Shown here: in pieces, positions 51,596-63,713 of the stretch | Numbering within the stretch: the stretch's first letter is position 1 | Layout: each line of letters opens with the position of its first letter | Origin: Chromera velia | Taxonomy: Eukaryota > Sar > Chromeraceae | Direction: 5' to 3' | Length of the DNA stretch: 64,000 nucleotides | NCBI GenBank assembly: GCA_018398765.1 | Contig: JAHBMJ010005467.1 | Span: 1-64,000, forward strand | Made by a program: the position numbers and the translations under genes | The notes under the pieces: model-generated | Database searches by the model: none | Told to the model about the DNA's origin: nothing | What the model saw: only the letters and a program-made list of their open reading frames with translations

Positions 51596-54480
51596 ATGAC
51601 GCTTCCTGAAAAAGTCGCCGCCCTCCTGGTGGAGGCGGATGGGTTCCCTGATCCCCTACCTTCCTCAAAGCGTTTGCCTAGAGTTCGGGCATTCACGCCA
51701 GAGGTTGCTCACTTTGCAATTTGCAGAAGTGGCTTCTTGACACAGTCAGTCAGTCTGCATTCCGTCTGCTGACAATTTCTTTACAGAAATTCTCGAAGGT
51801 CCACTGCTCCAGTCTGCCTGAGGAATTTTCTCATTTGTCTTCCATTGCTCATGTACAGATCCACCTGTACCGCCAGATACGAAGAAAGAGAATCCATGAG
51901 GCTTTCCACCGTCATCCATCAAACAACAGACTCAGACAGTGTCTATCGGCATATCTGGTGTCTCTCCTCTTCTCTGAATGAGCCTCTTGGTTTGTCTCCT
52001 GCAGGAAAGAGCTGGCCTCCATAGCTCGATCCATCAAAGATCCTTTCTTCTTCGATCTTCCCTCGGGGGTGCACAAGTACCTCCACGCTGTCACGAGCTC
52101 CGCACGCACAACGCTGAAGCCACAGAGAGTTCGCCGTCTCCCAGAAGAGACTGGGAGGAGCACGGTTTCCTTCAGGCAGAGAAAAGTCGTCTTCGCAGGG
52201 CCTCAGGGACATGGAAAGACCCATCTAGTGTCTCGTCTTATTTTCGCTTTAGATGACATTCCGAGCTCAGAAATCAAAAACCTCCTTGATGTCGCCGAGC
52301 TAAACGGCAAATTAGTTCGTTCAGAAGGATTGTCCTGGACCCTGGACAACCTCCTCCTCGAACGGAAGGCCGGAAAAACAGAGAAGTTCTCCTGGTGGCC
52401 TGTGGTCTGGCCAACCTCTGATCCTCTCTCCCCAGTCGCAGACTCACTCGTCTCGCTGGTGGACACCCCTGGGTCCCAAATTCCTCTCCGAAATCGCCTT
52501 CGCCCCCTGCTCCTCCCACCAACTGTGGCTGCTGCCGCAGTTTTGGTGGTGTCTGCAAACCCCGAGCAGCACACTGAGATTGTGCGACTGCAGATTCAGG
52601 AGACGCTTGCCAGTCTCCTCATTGCAGGAGGGCTCCCCGTATCCCAGCTGATCGTTGCTCTGTCCCACATGGATGTTGTTGGATGGTCCTTGAAGGCGTT
52701 TGAGCAGGCGAAAGATTTTGTGTGCAGCATTCTTCGGGACCTTTCTGGGTCGTGGCAGTCAGTTGACATAGACACAGATGCTGTGTGTGGATTAGCGGAG
52801 GTGCCAGTGTTTGTGGGGGTGTCATGCTTCGATGGCCTCAGGGGGCTTCGAAGTGTGTGTGAGGAGGTGGGTGGGGAGGGAGAAGGACAGAACGCACTGG
52901 GCACCACCCATTCCTCTCTCTTGCAGGCTCTCCATTCAGTGTTTGTTCTTGACCGTCAGAGACAGAGGGAGAGAGACGAGAGATACTGCCTAGTCCTGTC
53001 TAATCCCTCCACTTTGTGGGTTGCAACAGACAGGGCTTTCGATACGAAGGAGTCTATGCAGATTGCTCCGTCTGCCCCTAACACTGCAAAGCCATCCGCC
53101 TCTGCTGCCTCCTCCTCATCCTCCGCATCTCCACCCCCAGTCGGCTCTTCGTCCTCTCCCCCCCCCACAACAAAACAGAGCCATGCGGCTGGTTGCCCAC
53201 CTCATGCTCAGATTGAAGCAGCCAAGGCGGATCCAGGTGTAAAGGACGAAGCAAACAAATCAGAAACCAAGCCGTCTCTGTATCCGTCCCTGACCGCACC
53301 CCCTTCCTCCTTCGCGCCCCCTCCTTTTACGCGAAGGCACACTTCTTGCGAGGCATGCCTAGCAAAGAGAGTAGAGGAGAGAGAGAGACGCGAAGCCGAA
53401 GCGGCAACCACACAGCTTGGTCGCTTGGCACAGGGCAGGAGGCATTCCTCTTCCTCTTCATCCTCCCCCGCAGCAGCAGCAGCAGCAGCAGTAGTAGTAA
53501 TGGGAGCAAGAAGAGGAGCTAACCCCCCAACAAGACCTCCTCGTTCTTCCCCGTCCCTCCAGGCCTTCACCTCTGGGCTGCGTGCTGCTGCCAGGCGCAT
53601 CATTTCAAAGCCCTGGAGCTTGAAGGAGAAGGTCGAAGCACTTGTGCCAACATTCGAAGAGGTGGTGAAAGAGGACCCCGTTGTGTTGTTGTCAGGGGTG
53701 ATTGTGCGAGGCCAGGTGTCTCGTGGCATGAGTGTGCGTCTCCTCTTTCCGAGTGTGCCTTCTCTGGGCCATTCTCTGTCTGCAGATGTACTCTCGATAT
53801 TTTCCCTGAAAGTGCCTGTCCCGGAAGGGGAAGCAGCGTCAGAGGGACAGCACGTCTCTCTGTGTCTGAGAATCAAGGGGGGTGTAGAGAAGGAGCAACT
53901 ACGAAAAGCAAAACCTCTGCCTGCAGGAACTGTTGCGATTCCAGAGGGGGAGTATCAAGATATTGGGAGGTGGTTGGGGGCATCCGAGGAGACTCCTTTC
54001 AGGCGACCTTGCAGTCATCCCGTGACTGGAGTGAGGGTGCGCGTGTTTCCGTTCAAAGGCGCCTGGAGCTGTTCGGCAGAGGCCGCCGCGTTCCCGGCCT
54101 TTGTGGAGGACTCCAGTCAATTTCTCCTCTTCGCTCACTATTTCGGTGGCATGGTTGTGAGCGTCGAGAAGGGAAAAAAGAAAGAGAAAGAGGACAAAAA
54201 GGAGGGGGCTGCAGAGTCTGGGGATGGGAATAGAGACAAATGGGTGTGTTTGGATTTGAAGTTTGAGAGACCTACACTGTGGATGGAGAGCGAAACGGAG
54301 AAGGGGGCAACAAGGATTGCGGGGTTGCATGAGGGGTCGGGGGGGGAACAGGCGAAGGGAAAGGGGGGGTGGCGGTTGTCGGGAGTTGTTCTTGCGGACA
54401 ACAGCGCGAGGGCGGTTGTTGCAGTGGGGCAAGTGGTGGACGTCAGGCTTGCTAATGACGTTATCACACAGGGGAAGTAA
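51596..54480 (+). CDS. Diverged EF1A/eRF3/HBS1-type GTPase
   Basis: Exon 51596-51744 joins 52005-54480 in phase to 874 residues. The G1 loop is GPQGHGKT (115-122), followed by switch-I-like WTLDNLLLERKAGKT. G3 is DTPGS (203-207), where translational GTPases have DAPGH, so the catalytic His is replaced. G4 is SHMD (270-273) instead of NKxD, after the family-typical VSQLIVAL. G5 resembles VSCFDG (322-327). A low-complexity insert of about 200 residues (Ser/Pro-rich, HTSCEACLAKR, then Ala/Val runs) separates the G domain from a domain-2-like barrel (VVLLSGVIVRGQVSRGMSVRL) and a weaker domain 3 with a charged Lys insert. The arrangement fits the EF1A/eRF3/HBS1 group. Nucleotide binding through G1 is likely; normal hydrolysis and guanine specificity are doubtful. 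An alternative middle exon at 51787-51953 is possible but reads poorly. Confidence 0.75.
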
Positions 54481-55309
54481 CGTGGAATGAATGAGGATCA
54501 AGTGAATGTTGCATAAATTTTTCATTTGTAAGATCAGTGCATCATCATGCAGAGGGTTAGAATGTGACAAGCAATCAGTCAGCTTCACTCGAGTGACTCG
54601 ACTTCATGCATGCAACCGCGATTGCTTTGTCTTTACGTTTTTGGGAGTTTGCTCGGCGTGGTGGAGTATCTGATTGGCTTCAGGTGACAAATCAGGTCCG
54701 GTTGGAGGGGATGAAAATTCGTCGTGCATATCAAGCAGTCAACAATTACTATATGTTTGCCAAGTAGCCTATAATCAAGATCAGTCATCTTGCTTTGAAT
54801 CTCTCCCAACCTTCTCAGACTTCTCTACTATTCAAATAAATTAGAACAACTGTGTATTTATATGTCTCAAACGCTACATTTTAAATTATAATAAAACTGA
54901 TTTAAATAATTCATGCATAGGTGATTTTAAAAAAATAAAAAATCATTCAAGGAACCTACTTTTGAACTTGGACTTTTTCTTAACTTAGTAAACTGATGCA
55001 AATCGGAAGCTAAACTCAATTAAGTAGAACTTGAAAGTATAATCCAACTAGTGTGCATGTATACTGTTTTTTACTGTTCAAAAACAAAACAAAAAAGCTA
55101 AACTAACACTACTTTGCACATTAATTCTAATTTGTAAAAAGATCTACTATAATTAATAATAATTAAGCCAGAAAACAAAAGGGGCCATGTAAAAATTCAT
55201 TTGAATGCCAATGACACGCAAGACCTCCCCCCCCCCCTCAGACCTTCTCGCTTCGGCACGCAAATGTTTTTCTTTAAAAAAATGTTTTTTGACACTAACT
55301 TTTTTAACG
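54481..55309. other. AT-rich spacer
   Basis: 3' flank of the GTPase gene, then strongly AT-rich sequence up to the retroelement terminal repeat. Nothing recognisable apart from a C12-type homopolymer near 55.23 kb. Confidence 0.5.
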
Positions 55310-55676
55310 TGATGTTGTGTGTTGGAATTGCGGTTGCTTGTCTGGCATATCAGAATTGAGAGTGTGCGCATTGGAACTGCGGCTTGTGCCAGGACGATTT
55401 TAAATTGTGCGCGCGACCGATCGTTCACGGGGTAGTGTTTGAGCCATGCCGAGATTTATTGATTTTTCGCGCCGTACGTGTATTTGGCATCGAATTGGCA
55501 TGTGTCCGTCTATCTATACATGCGTGCTGAGATACAGGCATGTAGGATTTCGAGTAGAAGGACTGCTCTTCCACTGAATACAGTGCTGCCGCCTACTAGT
55601 ACAATGCGGAGACGGTTAGGACATACGTTACAGCTGTCTGAAGTAACGCAAATTCTAAGGTAACACTACTTGTACC
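55310..55676 (+). repeat. Left terminal direct repeat of the RT element
   Basis: A 367-bp repeat containing a conserved GATTTATTGATTTTTCGCGC core and ending near TTGTACC. It is more GC-rich than the right copy, most differences being transitions toward A/T in the right copy. Confidence 0.85.
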
Positions 55677-55847
55677 TGTTCTCGAGGCAGCGTTTGGCCA
55701 AGAACTCGAGATTTTCACGATACACCTATAGGCAATTGTCTTACCTTCAGGGGCAAGGTGTGGCTTGTTTTGTAAGCAGAACTGTAGGCAGAAAGGTAGA
55801 CACTCTCCTGGAAGTCCGCTTGAGAGTAGGATCTGTAGCTTTGTGCA

Positions 55848-57278
55848 ATGAGTGGACAGTGGGACGATGAGTTAGGAGCACTGCCAGCCATTCCGGTGGA
55901 TAGGGAGGCGGCCCTCCGGATGCGTGGGCAGGTGGGTTCCACGCAGGGAAGGAGAAAGGCAGTTGTGGTGGAGATGAGGGATGGAAAGAACATGCAGGCG
56001 GCGCTGGAGAGGGCAAGGGCAGGGTTGGCGGCACAAGTGATGGACGTGTACGACTTCCAAGGAGGAGGTGGTGTAAAGAGCCTGCTCCTGCAGGCGATAC
56101 CCGAGAACCAGATGAAGCAGATTGAGGCCGTGGATAAGAACTCCCATCTGCACGAATTTACGTGCATGGTAGCGAGGTCCGTTGATGCAAACAAGCTTTG
56201 GCACCTGTCCTTTCAGTTCAAACTGGACGGGAAGACCCCAAATCCGGCATACTCTCCCGGACTAGCGTTCGCCAGGGAGGCGACGACATCCGGGGCTCAC
56301 TTCGGGTGTGACTTCCTCGATATCCCCTTGAAGGGGCCCTTCAGGGATTTGAAGAGGGAGATGTACCCGGCAGGAGGGGTGGGGCAGAAGGAGTTCGAAG
56401 GAGCGGTGGAGGCAATGGTGAATGAGATCGGTGGGAAGTACATCAGCTTCCATAGGCTGGTGGACTTCATTTTCATGATACTCCCTAGTGGGGAGTCGGG
56501 GGAGAGGATGATTAGGAGGATAATGAAGGCCTGCAGGGCTTCGTCTCCGCTGCAGTTCACAAATCATATGACTGCATTGGCAAGACAGTGGGAGCTTCAG
56601 GCCCAGGGGACGGGGTCGGGTGGGCTGCCGAGAGGCCTGACACCGACGGCTCCGCTCGGGGGGGGTGCAGGGATGGGCGTGGGTGGGAGTACAAGTGTGA
56701 GTCTGAATCGGAGGAGTCACACGGATGTGAGGAAAGGCAGTTCAACAACGATGACCACAGCAGTAGTAGCAGGAGGGGGGGGAGGCCATCTGGTTCCCCC
56801 ACCAGCAGGTCCTCAGGTGCCTATCATGATCGTGGGGGAGGACGTAGCCCAGCCGGGCACAGATCAAGACATGCCACAGGCAATGGGGGGGGGGAGTATT
56901 ACAGGGTCGGAGGGATTTACGGCAGCTGCCGCCACGCCTGGGGCAAGACCCCTGTCTGCTAAGAGGAGGAGAGAACAAGCGGATGAAGGGGATGGAGGCG
57001 TGAATGGGGGAGTAAATGGAGGGGGGGCGGTGGATGCAAAGAGCAGAAGGACCAAAGGGGACAGATCAGGGTTTGTTTTCCCAGTAAACATGATACCTAG
57101 GCATGTCGAACAGCCTGGGAATGTACTTCAGGGCTTAGGCCTTGAACCCCCGGGGAGAGGATCCGGTGACAGGATCTCCTTTAGCAATCTGCTGAAGGAG
57201 GCACCGGTGTTCAGGGACGGGGAGATGCAAGCAGTCGTCGAGTCGTCGAAGCTGATAAAAATCGGCATCGAGGGGTAG
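55848..57278 (+). mobile_element. RT element: first ORF, gag position
   Basis: A 476-codon open frame starting 170 bp after the left terminal repeat. Residues 1-260 look globular and mostly helical (for example DRLVDF-like FHRLVDFIFMILPSGE). The rest is Gly/Ala/Pro-rich with basic patches (KRRREQADE, KSRRTKGDRSG) and a short conserved-looking end. There is no zinc knuckle. Its position suggests a nucleic-acid-binding or structural protein, but I recognise no family. Confidence 0.6.
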
Positions 57279-57538
57279 AAGAGAGTGTGGCGAGGAGGGA
57301 TCTGGTACAGTTCCTTACAGACTGCAGGGTGGGCAACATCCCAGATGATGCGGACATCCAGGCCCTCGTGTTTGGGGTAGCGTTGGCCCTATAGAAAGGA
57401 AACAGCGGCCAGGGCGGTGCTTGACTGGAGGATCGGAGTACGATTTCGGAGCGACCTAATCAAATAAGCTTTGACATATCGTTCTCCACAAAAGGGATTA
57501 ATTCATTCATTGACTGGTTAGAAAGGAAAATTGACTCT

Positions 57539-58975
57539 GTGCGTGATCGGTTGTTAGCTGACAGAGGAGTAAGGGGTTTTGGGAGAAACGCTGTGACTGA
57601 GACTCTGAGATGCAGAGAGGAAGTATCCGAACCTATGTTAGCGATGGCAGAATTGAGGATATTTCTTGCTTGTGCCAGGGAACATGAAATGCAATCTTGT
57701 CCCGTGTATGGGTCGCGAGTTTGTGACTGCGATTGTGCACTCTCCGTCTCGCTGTATATGCATGTTTCGGTTCTACGATCATACTTACTCACTATTTCCC
57801 CCCCGTCTCCACATAAGAAGGAGGACCCTGCTGCAAGGGAACACACAGTCTTTAGGGCAGGGATAAAAAAGAAGGTGTTGCGTCGGCTCTTGCTTTTGCA
57901 TTGCATGACAGCGGATCTTTTTCTTAATTTGTCGGATTCAAAGTTTTCTGTCTTTTTGAGGGGCGTCAAGAGGGGCTGCAGGCAGCACTGGGATCATGTA
58001 GACTTCACGGCAAGGAAAGTTATCTATATGGTTTGGTCTTCATGGGTATGTGGATTTTATTTGGGAAGTATGGTGGGCTTTGTGATGGATAGGTTCATTC
58101 AGCATCTTTATGTGGCAGGAAGGGGGGTGGGGGGTAGGGTTAGTGGAAAAAGGAACGCGTCAGGAAGGGGGTATGCACATCAATTCTACTCAACTCTCTC
58201 TGCAAATAACGGGAAGCATGGTCCAGGATTGTTTGTGGTTACGCCACTGGTCGTTGCAACAGTTGCAGGGTCCTAGATGGAATTGCAAGATACGGAGGTG
58301 GCCTACATTCGATCGTACATGCCGAAGTGGAATACGGTGGGAGTGAGGAGGAGAGTGAAAGGCGACTTTAGCTCGAGGTTCAAATCTGACTGCATGGACA
58401 GAGAGGTGACAGGGGTGGGTGGGGGGGATGGGGCTTTGAGAAGGTCGGAAAGGTTGGCTTCCGGACGTAGAGGTATTTCGATCTGCTTGGACAAGCTGTC
58501 GGAATTCTTTGCAGTTAAGAAGAGGATTACGGTGGCAATGGTAAGCCGAGGAGGGACTACGTTCTCCCGTACTGCTTGTTTGTCTGCTGTGGAGGGGTTT
58601 GGGGGTGGGGGAGGGAGTTTATCTACCGGGAACGGGGGGGGGAGAGGTACAATCTCCGGCCCTACGAACATAGCGATCTTTGTTTTCCGCTTGCTTCTGT
58701 TGTCGCTTCTCAGTAAGAAGAGAATGAGTGACAATCAGCTGAGGGCTTTGTCTGTTTGTGAGAATGATCTGTTGTTTATCTGTAGCCTGTTTCCTGTTCG
58801 TGGGGTATTGGGGGCAGGGACGGCGGTTTTCGATGCTAATGTGGGCAGGTTGTGCGAATTGAAAGGGTGGTCCATCAGGAAGATTAAGGACACAAGAAGT
58901 AAAACGTTCCGTTTGCCTCTGGCGGACTTCCCTCCTTTTTCTTGGTTTTATCGGTCAGTAATGAGGGATTGGTAG
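57539..58975 (+). mobile_element. RT element: middle coding region, unknown
   Basis: Two back-to-back plus-strand reading stretches with hydrophobic and basic segments (KKKVLRRLLLLHCMTADLFL near 57.87 kb; FVFRLLLLSLLSKKRM near 58.69 kb). No protease, integrase, RNase H, GIY-YIG or tyrosine-recombinase motif was recognised. Confidence 0.4.
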
Positions 58976-58987
58976 AGGGAGGCCAGT

Positions 58988-61165
58988 ATGGGAGGATCTT
59001 TGGGGGTGGTAGTTTTGCCAGCCCGTTTGTGTAATCTACAGCAAGCGCTTGATAATTCCTATTCTATTTGTGGGGGGGAGGGTGACGACGTAAATAGGGG
59101 GGGAGTTACTGAGAAATCTGTGGATACGACGGACACCGATGGTTCTGCGTGCCCATGTCGATCCCTCAGGATTATGTATGGTTTGGACTGCCTTGATGGA
59201 CATGTCTGCTCTCTGCTCTCTCTTTCTCCTCGTCTTCGGTCTGCTCTCTCTCTTTCCTCGAATTTCTCCACTACTTCTAAGCTGTGGCCCGGGTCTGCGG
59301 GGTGGAAAGGGGTGAGGAAGGGTTTGTTGTCTTTTTTATTATATGTGAATGCACTCAGGGGAGGTCTTATAGGTCAAGGGTGTAGGGGGCGTGTGTCTGT
59401 ATCTGCTACTGCATGGGCGGATCTACAATGTCGTTGGCTCTCTATGTTAGAGATGTATCGTTTAGGCCTCAAGTTGCCTGAGAAGGGGTCTGCGGTTGTG
59501 AAGGTGATGAAGACTGCGTTTGTCATCACACCCGTAGATAGAGCTAAGGGCGACTTAGCTTTCCTCTGCCATCGGATGTATGTTGCGTGTGTGCGTAGGG
59601 CCTTCCTTGCGGATGCCGCATATGTTCGACTTACTCCAACACAAATCGCTGATCATGAGTCTCTGTTGTTTGATCCATCTTTGTGGTCTGTCCCAATGAA
59701 GACATTCATGGCTCAGTTTGCAATTCCTAGTAGAACACGATATGAGTTTGGGACGGGGATTCTATGGCCAAAAAGGAAGTCTTGGGGGTCCGATGGTTTG
59801 GTTGTGGGTGGGTAAGATGCATTGAAATTCAGGCAGTTGGTTTCATATGCAAAGCACTGTTAAAAGGGGGTCTTTTCTTTTTTCTGCAAGGTTTTTAACG
59901 GACTCTTAAAATTTTTTGCACCACATTGTGATTTGAATTCTGTTTTCCAGTTTCAAGAAATGTTGGGTGACTTCAACGTTGGATTCGGACGGGTGACAGA
60001 CAGGGCGTCGTCCATGCGTACTCTACCGAGCTGGCCGATAGGTTCAGTTGCAATTGTGGTGGATGACATCAAGGCGTACTTTCCGTCTTTACCCCGAGTT
60101 GAGTTTTTGTCTTCTCTCGATGCCTTGACTTGTTTTCTTTCTTCTTCTTCCAGGCATCGTTTTGCTGTGTTGAGAAAGAGGGGGTCTGTTTTCATGAAGA
60201 GTGCGGGCCCTGCTGTTGGGGAGGTATGGCTCACAAGGTGTGTGAAGAAGAAACAAGAGGTTTTCCTCTCCACACACGTAAACCATGCACATGCTACCTG
60301 TGTTCCGTTGAGTTTGTTGTGTGATTTAATTAGAGTTGACTTTACTTCAAATACTATCTGGGTGTTGGGGGAGAGGGTTGCTCAGGTGGAGGGATTCCCG
60401 CAAGGGAGTCCGTGTTCACTCGGGGGCGCGCGTTTTTATGCTGCATGGAAGGAATATCAGAAAGCACTTCTCCTGAATATCACTTCATGGCAGTCCTCTA
60501 AGTGGTTCATGAGGCACTACATAGACGATTGGACGTTGATGGCTCATTCTGTTGCTCCCAATTTTCTTAGAAACGATCCTTTTATGCTTTCACTACAGTG
60601 CTATGATTTCTACCATGGTACATGTGTTTTGGAGAAACAGTGTGGGAAAGAGGTTTTGGGTCTCTGTCCCTTCACTCTCGAGAGTATCCCAGAAGTTGTT
60701 TTATTCTCTCCAAAGAATCCGAATAGATCTGTTTTCTCCCTTTTCGTTGATGGGTCCTTGGAAACTGTACATGGGAGTGACCTGTCGTTACATTCTTCTG
60801 TTCATTTGCGTCCCCGTTTCGTTCATGGGAATACGTGTGTGGTCAGCCGCTCTGCACGTTCAGATTTGATATGCGGTCACGTTACAAGAATGCTTTTATC
60901 CGCAAATCTGCCCACCTGTTTGATGGTAAGGGAGTTATCATTAATGTTCGTTGAATTACTGTCTTTGCGATGGCCTTTTAATTTTCTTAAGGAACAATAT
61001 TTGCGTGTTTTGGTCCGTATGGCCAGCACGGATCTGATTGAAGGATGGTTGAATGAGGTTGTGTTTCTGGAGCACTTTAGGCCAACGATGTATTCAATAT
61101 GTTTATATGTGTATCCTAGTGTGTATCTTCCTTATTTCGATTCTTTTTGTCCTATTGATCTTTGA
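58988..61165 (+). mobile_element. RT element: reverse transcriptase region
   Basis: The finger-side part around 59.5-59.65 kb has KTAFVITPVDRAKGDLAFLC and a Tyr-rich follow-on. The palm has VVDDIKAYFPSLPR (motif A, about 60.06 kb), GFPQGSPCSLGG (motif B, about 60.39 kb) and MRHYIDDWTLM (motif C, about 60.51 kb). A thumb-like helical segment follows (ARSDLICGHVTRMLL). QGSP and YIDD together are typical of LINE, Penelope-like and group II-type enzymes. No endonuclease domain could be seen on either side. Confidence 0.75.
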
Positions 61166-61247
61166 TCGAACGTCTCTTTTACTTAGCACATAGAGCCAGA
61201 AGCAATAGAAAAAAGACGGTGGCGAGACCGAAAGGGGGGGTCGCGCG

Positions 61248-61618
61248 TGATGTTGTGTGTTGGAATTGTGGTTGCTTGTCTGGCATGTCAGAATTGAGAG
61301 TGTGCACATTGATACTGCGGCTTGTGCCAGGACGATTTTAAATTGTGCGCACGACTGATCGTTCACAGGGTGCATGGTATCTGAGCCATACCGAGATTTA
61401 TTGATTTTTCGCGCCGTACGTGTATTTGGTATCGAATTGGCATGTGTCTGTCTATCTATACATGCATGTTGAGATACAGGCATGTAAGATTTCGAGTAGA
61501 AGGACTGCTCTTCCACTAAACACAGTGCTGCCGCCTACTAGCACAGTGCGGAGATGGTTAGGACATACGTTACAGTTGTCTAAAGTAACGCAAATTCTAA
61601 GGTAACACTAATTGTACC
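61248..61618 (+). repeat. Right terminal direct repeat of the RT element
   Basis: A 371-bp copy of 55310-55676, with about 25 differences and one small indel near position 125 of the repeat. It starts about 80 bp after the reverse transcriptase region. Confidence 0.85.
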
Positions 61619-63250
61619 GTTTAGAGTCCAAAATCATGTTGAACAACCACTAAAACTTAAGTTAAAAACTTGTGAAAAACTTGTTAAAACCCTAAATTTG
61701 AATCATTATGCAAAAATTATGTGATTAATACACATCTGCGACAGGTTTGTTCAATGCAATTTAATAATCAAACGGCAAAGTGTGCAGGCATTGGATTATC
61801 TTTCCTGTGATACATGAGAAGGGAGGACGTGTAGTCCTTAATCGGCTTGTTATTTCTACCAATATTATTATACAAAACATTCCTTTGAGGATATCTCAGT
61901 TGCCCAGTCCTCCTTCAATTCGGGGCGAACCCAGACAATCAAGCTGCCACCACCCCCCCCTCTTCCCATAACAAATATAGTGCCCGGAGCGGGCAGAAGT
62001 CGAGACACCATAGTATGGCCTCTTAAGTTTATGAAGGGTATGTGCTGCTGTGCAAGTTAATGAGTGACAAGATGTCCATGAGTATGACCCTACCAAAAAG
62101 GGATTCCGAAGAGAGTCAGACTGAGACTCAGTATGAAAAACAAAAAACCAAGACCGCAGATTCCCGAAAGATCCACTCTCCCTCACAAGACGAACAGCTA
62201 GCAAAGTTCATCTTGATCACCAAGCAAAGTCCAGAGCGACTTTAATTTTCTCAATAATAGGAGAAACCATTTGGTGGCTTTTATACAGCAACCATAGGGA
62301 TCAAGATTGAGCACTTACGGCTTGTCCACCAGACCCCACTGAGATGAATGCCCAAAAAAGGCTCGATGGCATGCAAAGACCCCCCCCCCCCTAGAGCCCG
62401 TTTGTATGCCATTAGCATGCAAATGAATTTTTATATGGCCCCAAATTACTTTCCTTCATAGAATTTATTCTAACTCTAAGCGTCTGACGCGAGTCATTTC
62501 AAAAGTTTGCATTAATCATAATATTTAATTAAATCATTCTAAAAGAATCAATATCTACCTTCTGCATTGAATTGTTTCTTTTCTTAACTGTAAACTTTCC
62601 CTAGAATTTTCCTGTTTAATTCTTTGCAGCTTTCATTATAATCAAAAATAAGGCTGTGACAGCTAGTGTGACAGTCGGTATAACTTAAAATTAAAAGGTG
62701 ATAAAACTTGTGTGAATACAGAATTAAGTTATAATATGCAGTGTTCTATCATATGTTTGATTTATATTTGATTTTTCGTTTATTGACCAGATTTATCAGC
62801 CTAAGCTTAGATTCAATATATAGATATATCTATCTTTAGGGTTCCCCTGATATAATAATATAAATATAATATAATATGATATAACATCTACATAAATTCA
62901 ATCACCCTGTGTTTGTCTTTTTTTCCCTCGATCTTAATTCATCTGAACAGAGCAACTTACCTCTGAAGCCTTATCAAAAACCGTCTTAAAAAACAATAAC
63001 CAAAGAGATACGTCATCATCAGATTTTGCAGGACCGATCGTAGGACGGATCTTCATTCTCTGATCGACTCATCTCCGGCCTTCAACCCAATCTTCATCCT
63101 CCGATATTACATTAAGTTTATATTATATTATATTCCATTATATTATATTAGCGTGTTGTCTGAAATATAATATATATTGAATCCGAGCCTAGTTATTAGC
63201 TTAATCAACTTCGTTGATCAACCAATTAATTGATTAGTTGGTTGACGTGG
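61619..63250. other. AT-rich intergenic region
   Basis: Mostly AT-rich, with palindromic TATAAT/ATATAA runs near 62.8-63.2 kb and a TTGATCAACCAATTAATTGA palindrome near 63.21 kb. No gene or repeat family is recognised. Confidence 0.45.
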
Positions 63251-63512
63251 CTTGACCTGCCAGACAGTGATAGCAAATAAAGAGTATGAGATGACCACAT
63301 TCACGGGCAGCTCGGCTCTGCAAAACTTTTTTCACCCTGAGGCTAGAGTCGGCCTTGAATATTTTGTGACCGGAGAGCAACGCGATCGAAAGCGCACAAA
63401 GATGTTGAAGGAGTACGTGGAACCGTCCTCTATGTCTCTCGGAAGCTGTCTTCTCCTCTGATTTAGTTGGGCAATTTCAGGCAGTGGTCGCATCACCTTG
63501 CACAGGGCTCAC

Positions 63513-63713
63513 CCTGGGGATCGGCCCCTTGATGCTTGCCCGTGATTCCACGTCACAAGACTTCGTTTTGACATTCCACCCACACTCCCATGTACATGGG
63601 CAGAGACGGTGGAAGTACGGTTGGTCGTCTGGTGCTTTGGCGAAGCAGTCGCCATCAATGTTCCCAAAATTCTTCGAGACTGAGAGGACGCAAACGGGGG
63701 GACCGAGGAAGGG
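63513..63713 (-). CDS. Putative Cys-rich exon, strand uncertain
   Basis: A 67-codon exon is bounded by acceptor CTACTGCAG and donor GTGAGC on the minus strand. It encodes IDGDCFAKAPDDQPYFHRL then CPCTWECGWNVKTKSCDVES, five cysteines in a compact block as in secreted Cys-rich modules. The plus strand also offers an open, splice-bounded reading here (Met at 63291, intron to 63480, donor GTGAGT near 63747). I prefer the minus strand because its peptide looks less random. Family unknown; the gene is incomplete in this window. Confidence 0.35.

Larger units (their letters stand above)
55310..61618 (+). mobile_element. Retroelement with terminal direct repeats and QGSP/YIDD reverse transcriptase
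   Basis: Direct repeats of about 370 bp (55310-55676 and 61248-61618) bracket 5.6 kb of plus-strand coding sequence: a gag-position ORF, a middle region without recognised domains, and a reverse transcriptase region. The repeats begin TGATGTTG but do not end in CA, and no primer-binding site or target duplication is obvious. The RT motifs (GFPQGSPCS, HYIDDW) resemble LINE or Penelope-like enzymes rather than LTR elements. Direct terminal repeats plus such an RT favour a Penelope-like or unclassified element. The two repeats differ at roughly 7% of sites by eye, implying a fairly old copy. The coding regions look largely open, with only a few breaks. Confidence 0.75.

Noticed and set aside
51721-51981. 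Separate small gene or middle exon in the GTPase gene
   Set aside because: Exon 51596-51744 joins 52005 directly in phase. The frame required for an inserted exon reads poorly, and the protein-like frame does not match phase.
55216-55255. Possible second MITE end (AAGACCTCCCC) beside the RT element
   Set aside because: Similarity to the MITE end is limited to a short word followed by a C run, with no matching inverted end or target duplication.
56262-56802. Minus-strand Pro/Leu-rich frames in the RT element
   Set aside because: Shadows of the plus-strand gag-position ORF, without independent support.
62836-62845. TTTAGGG-like telomere word near 62.84 kb
   Set aside because: A single occurrence, not a tandem array.
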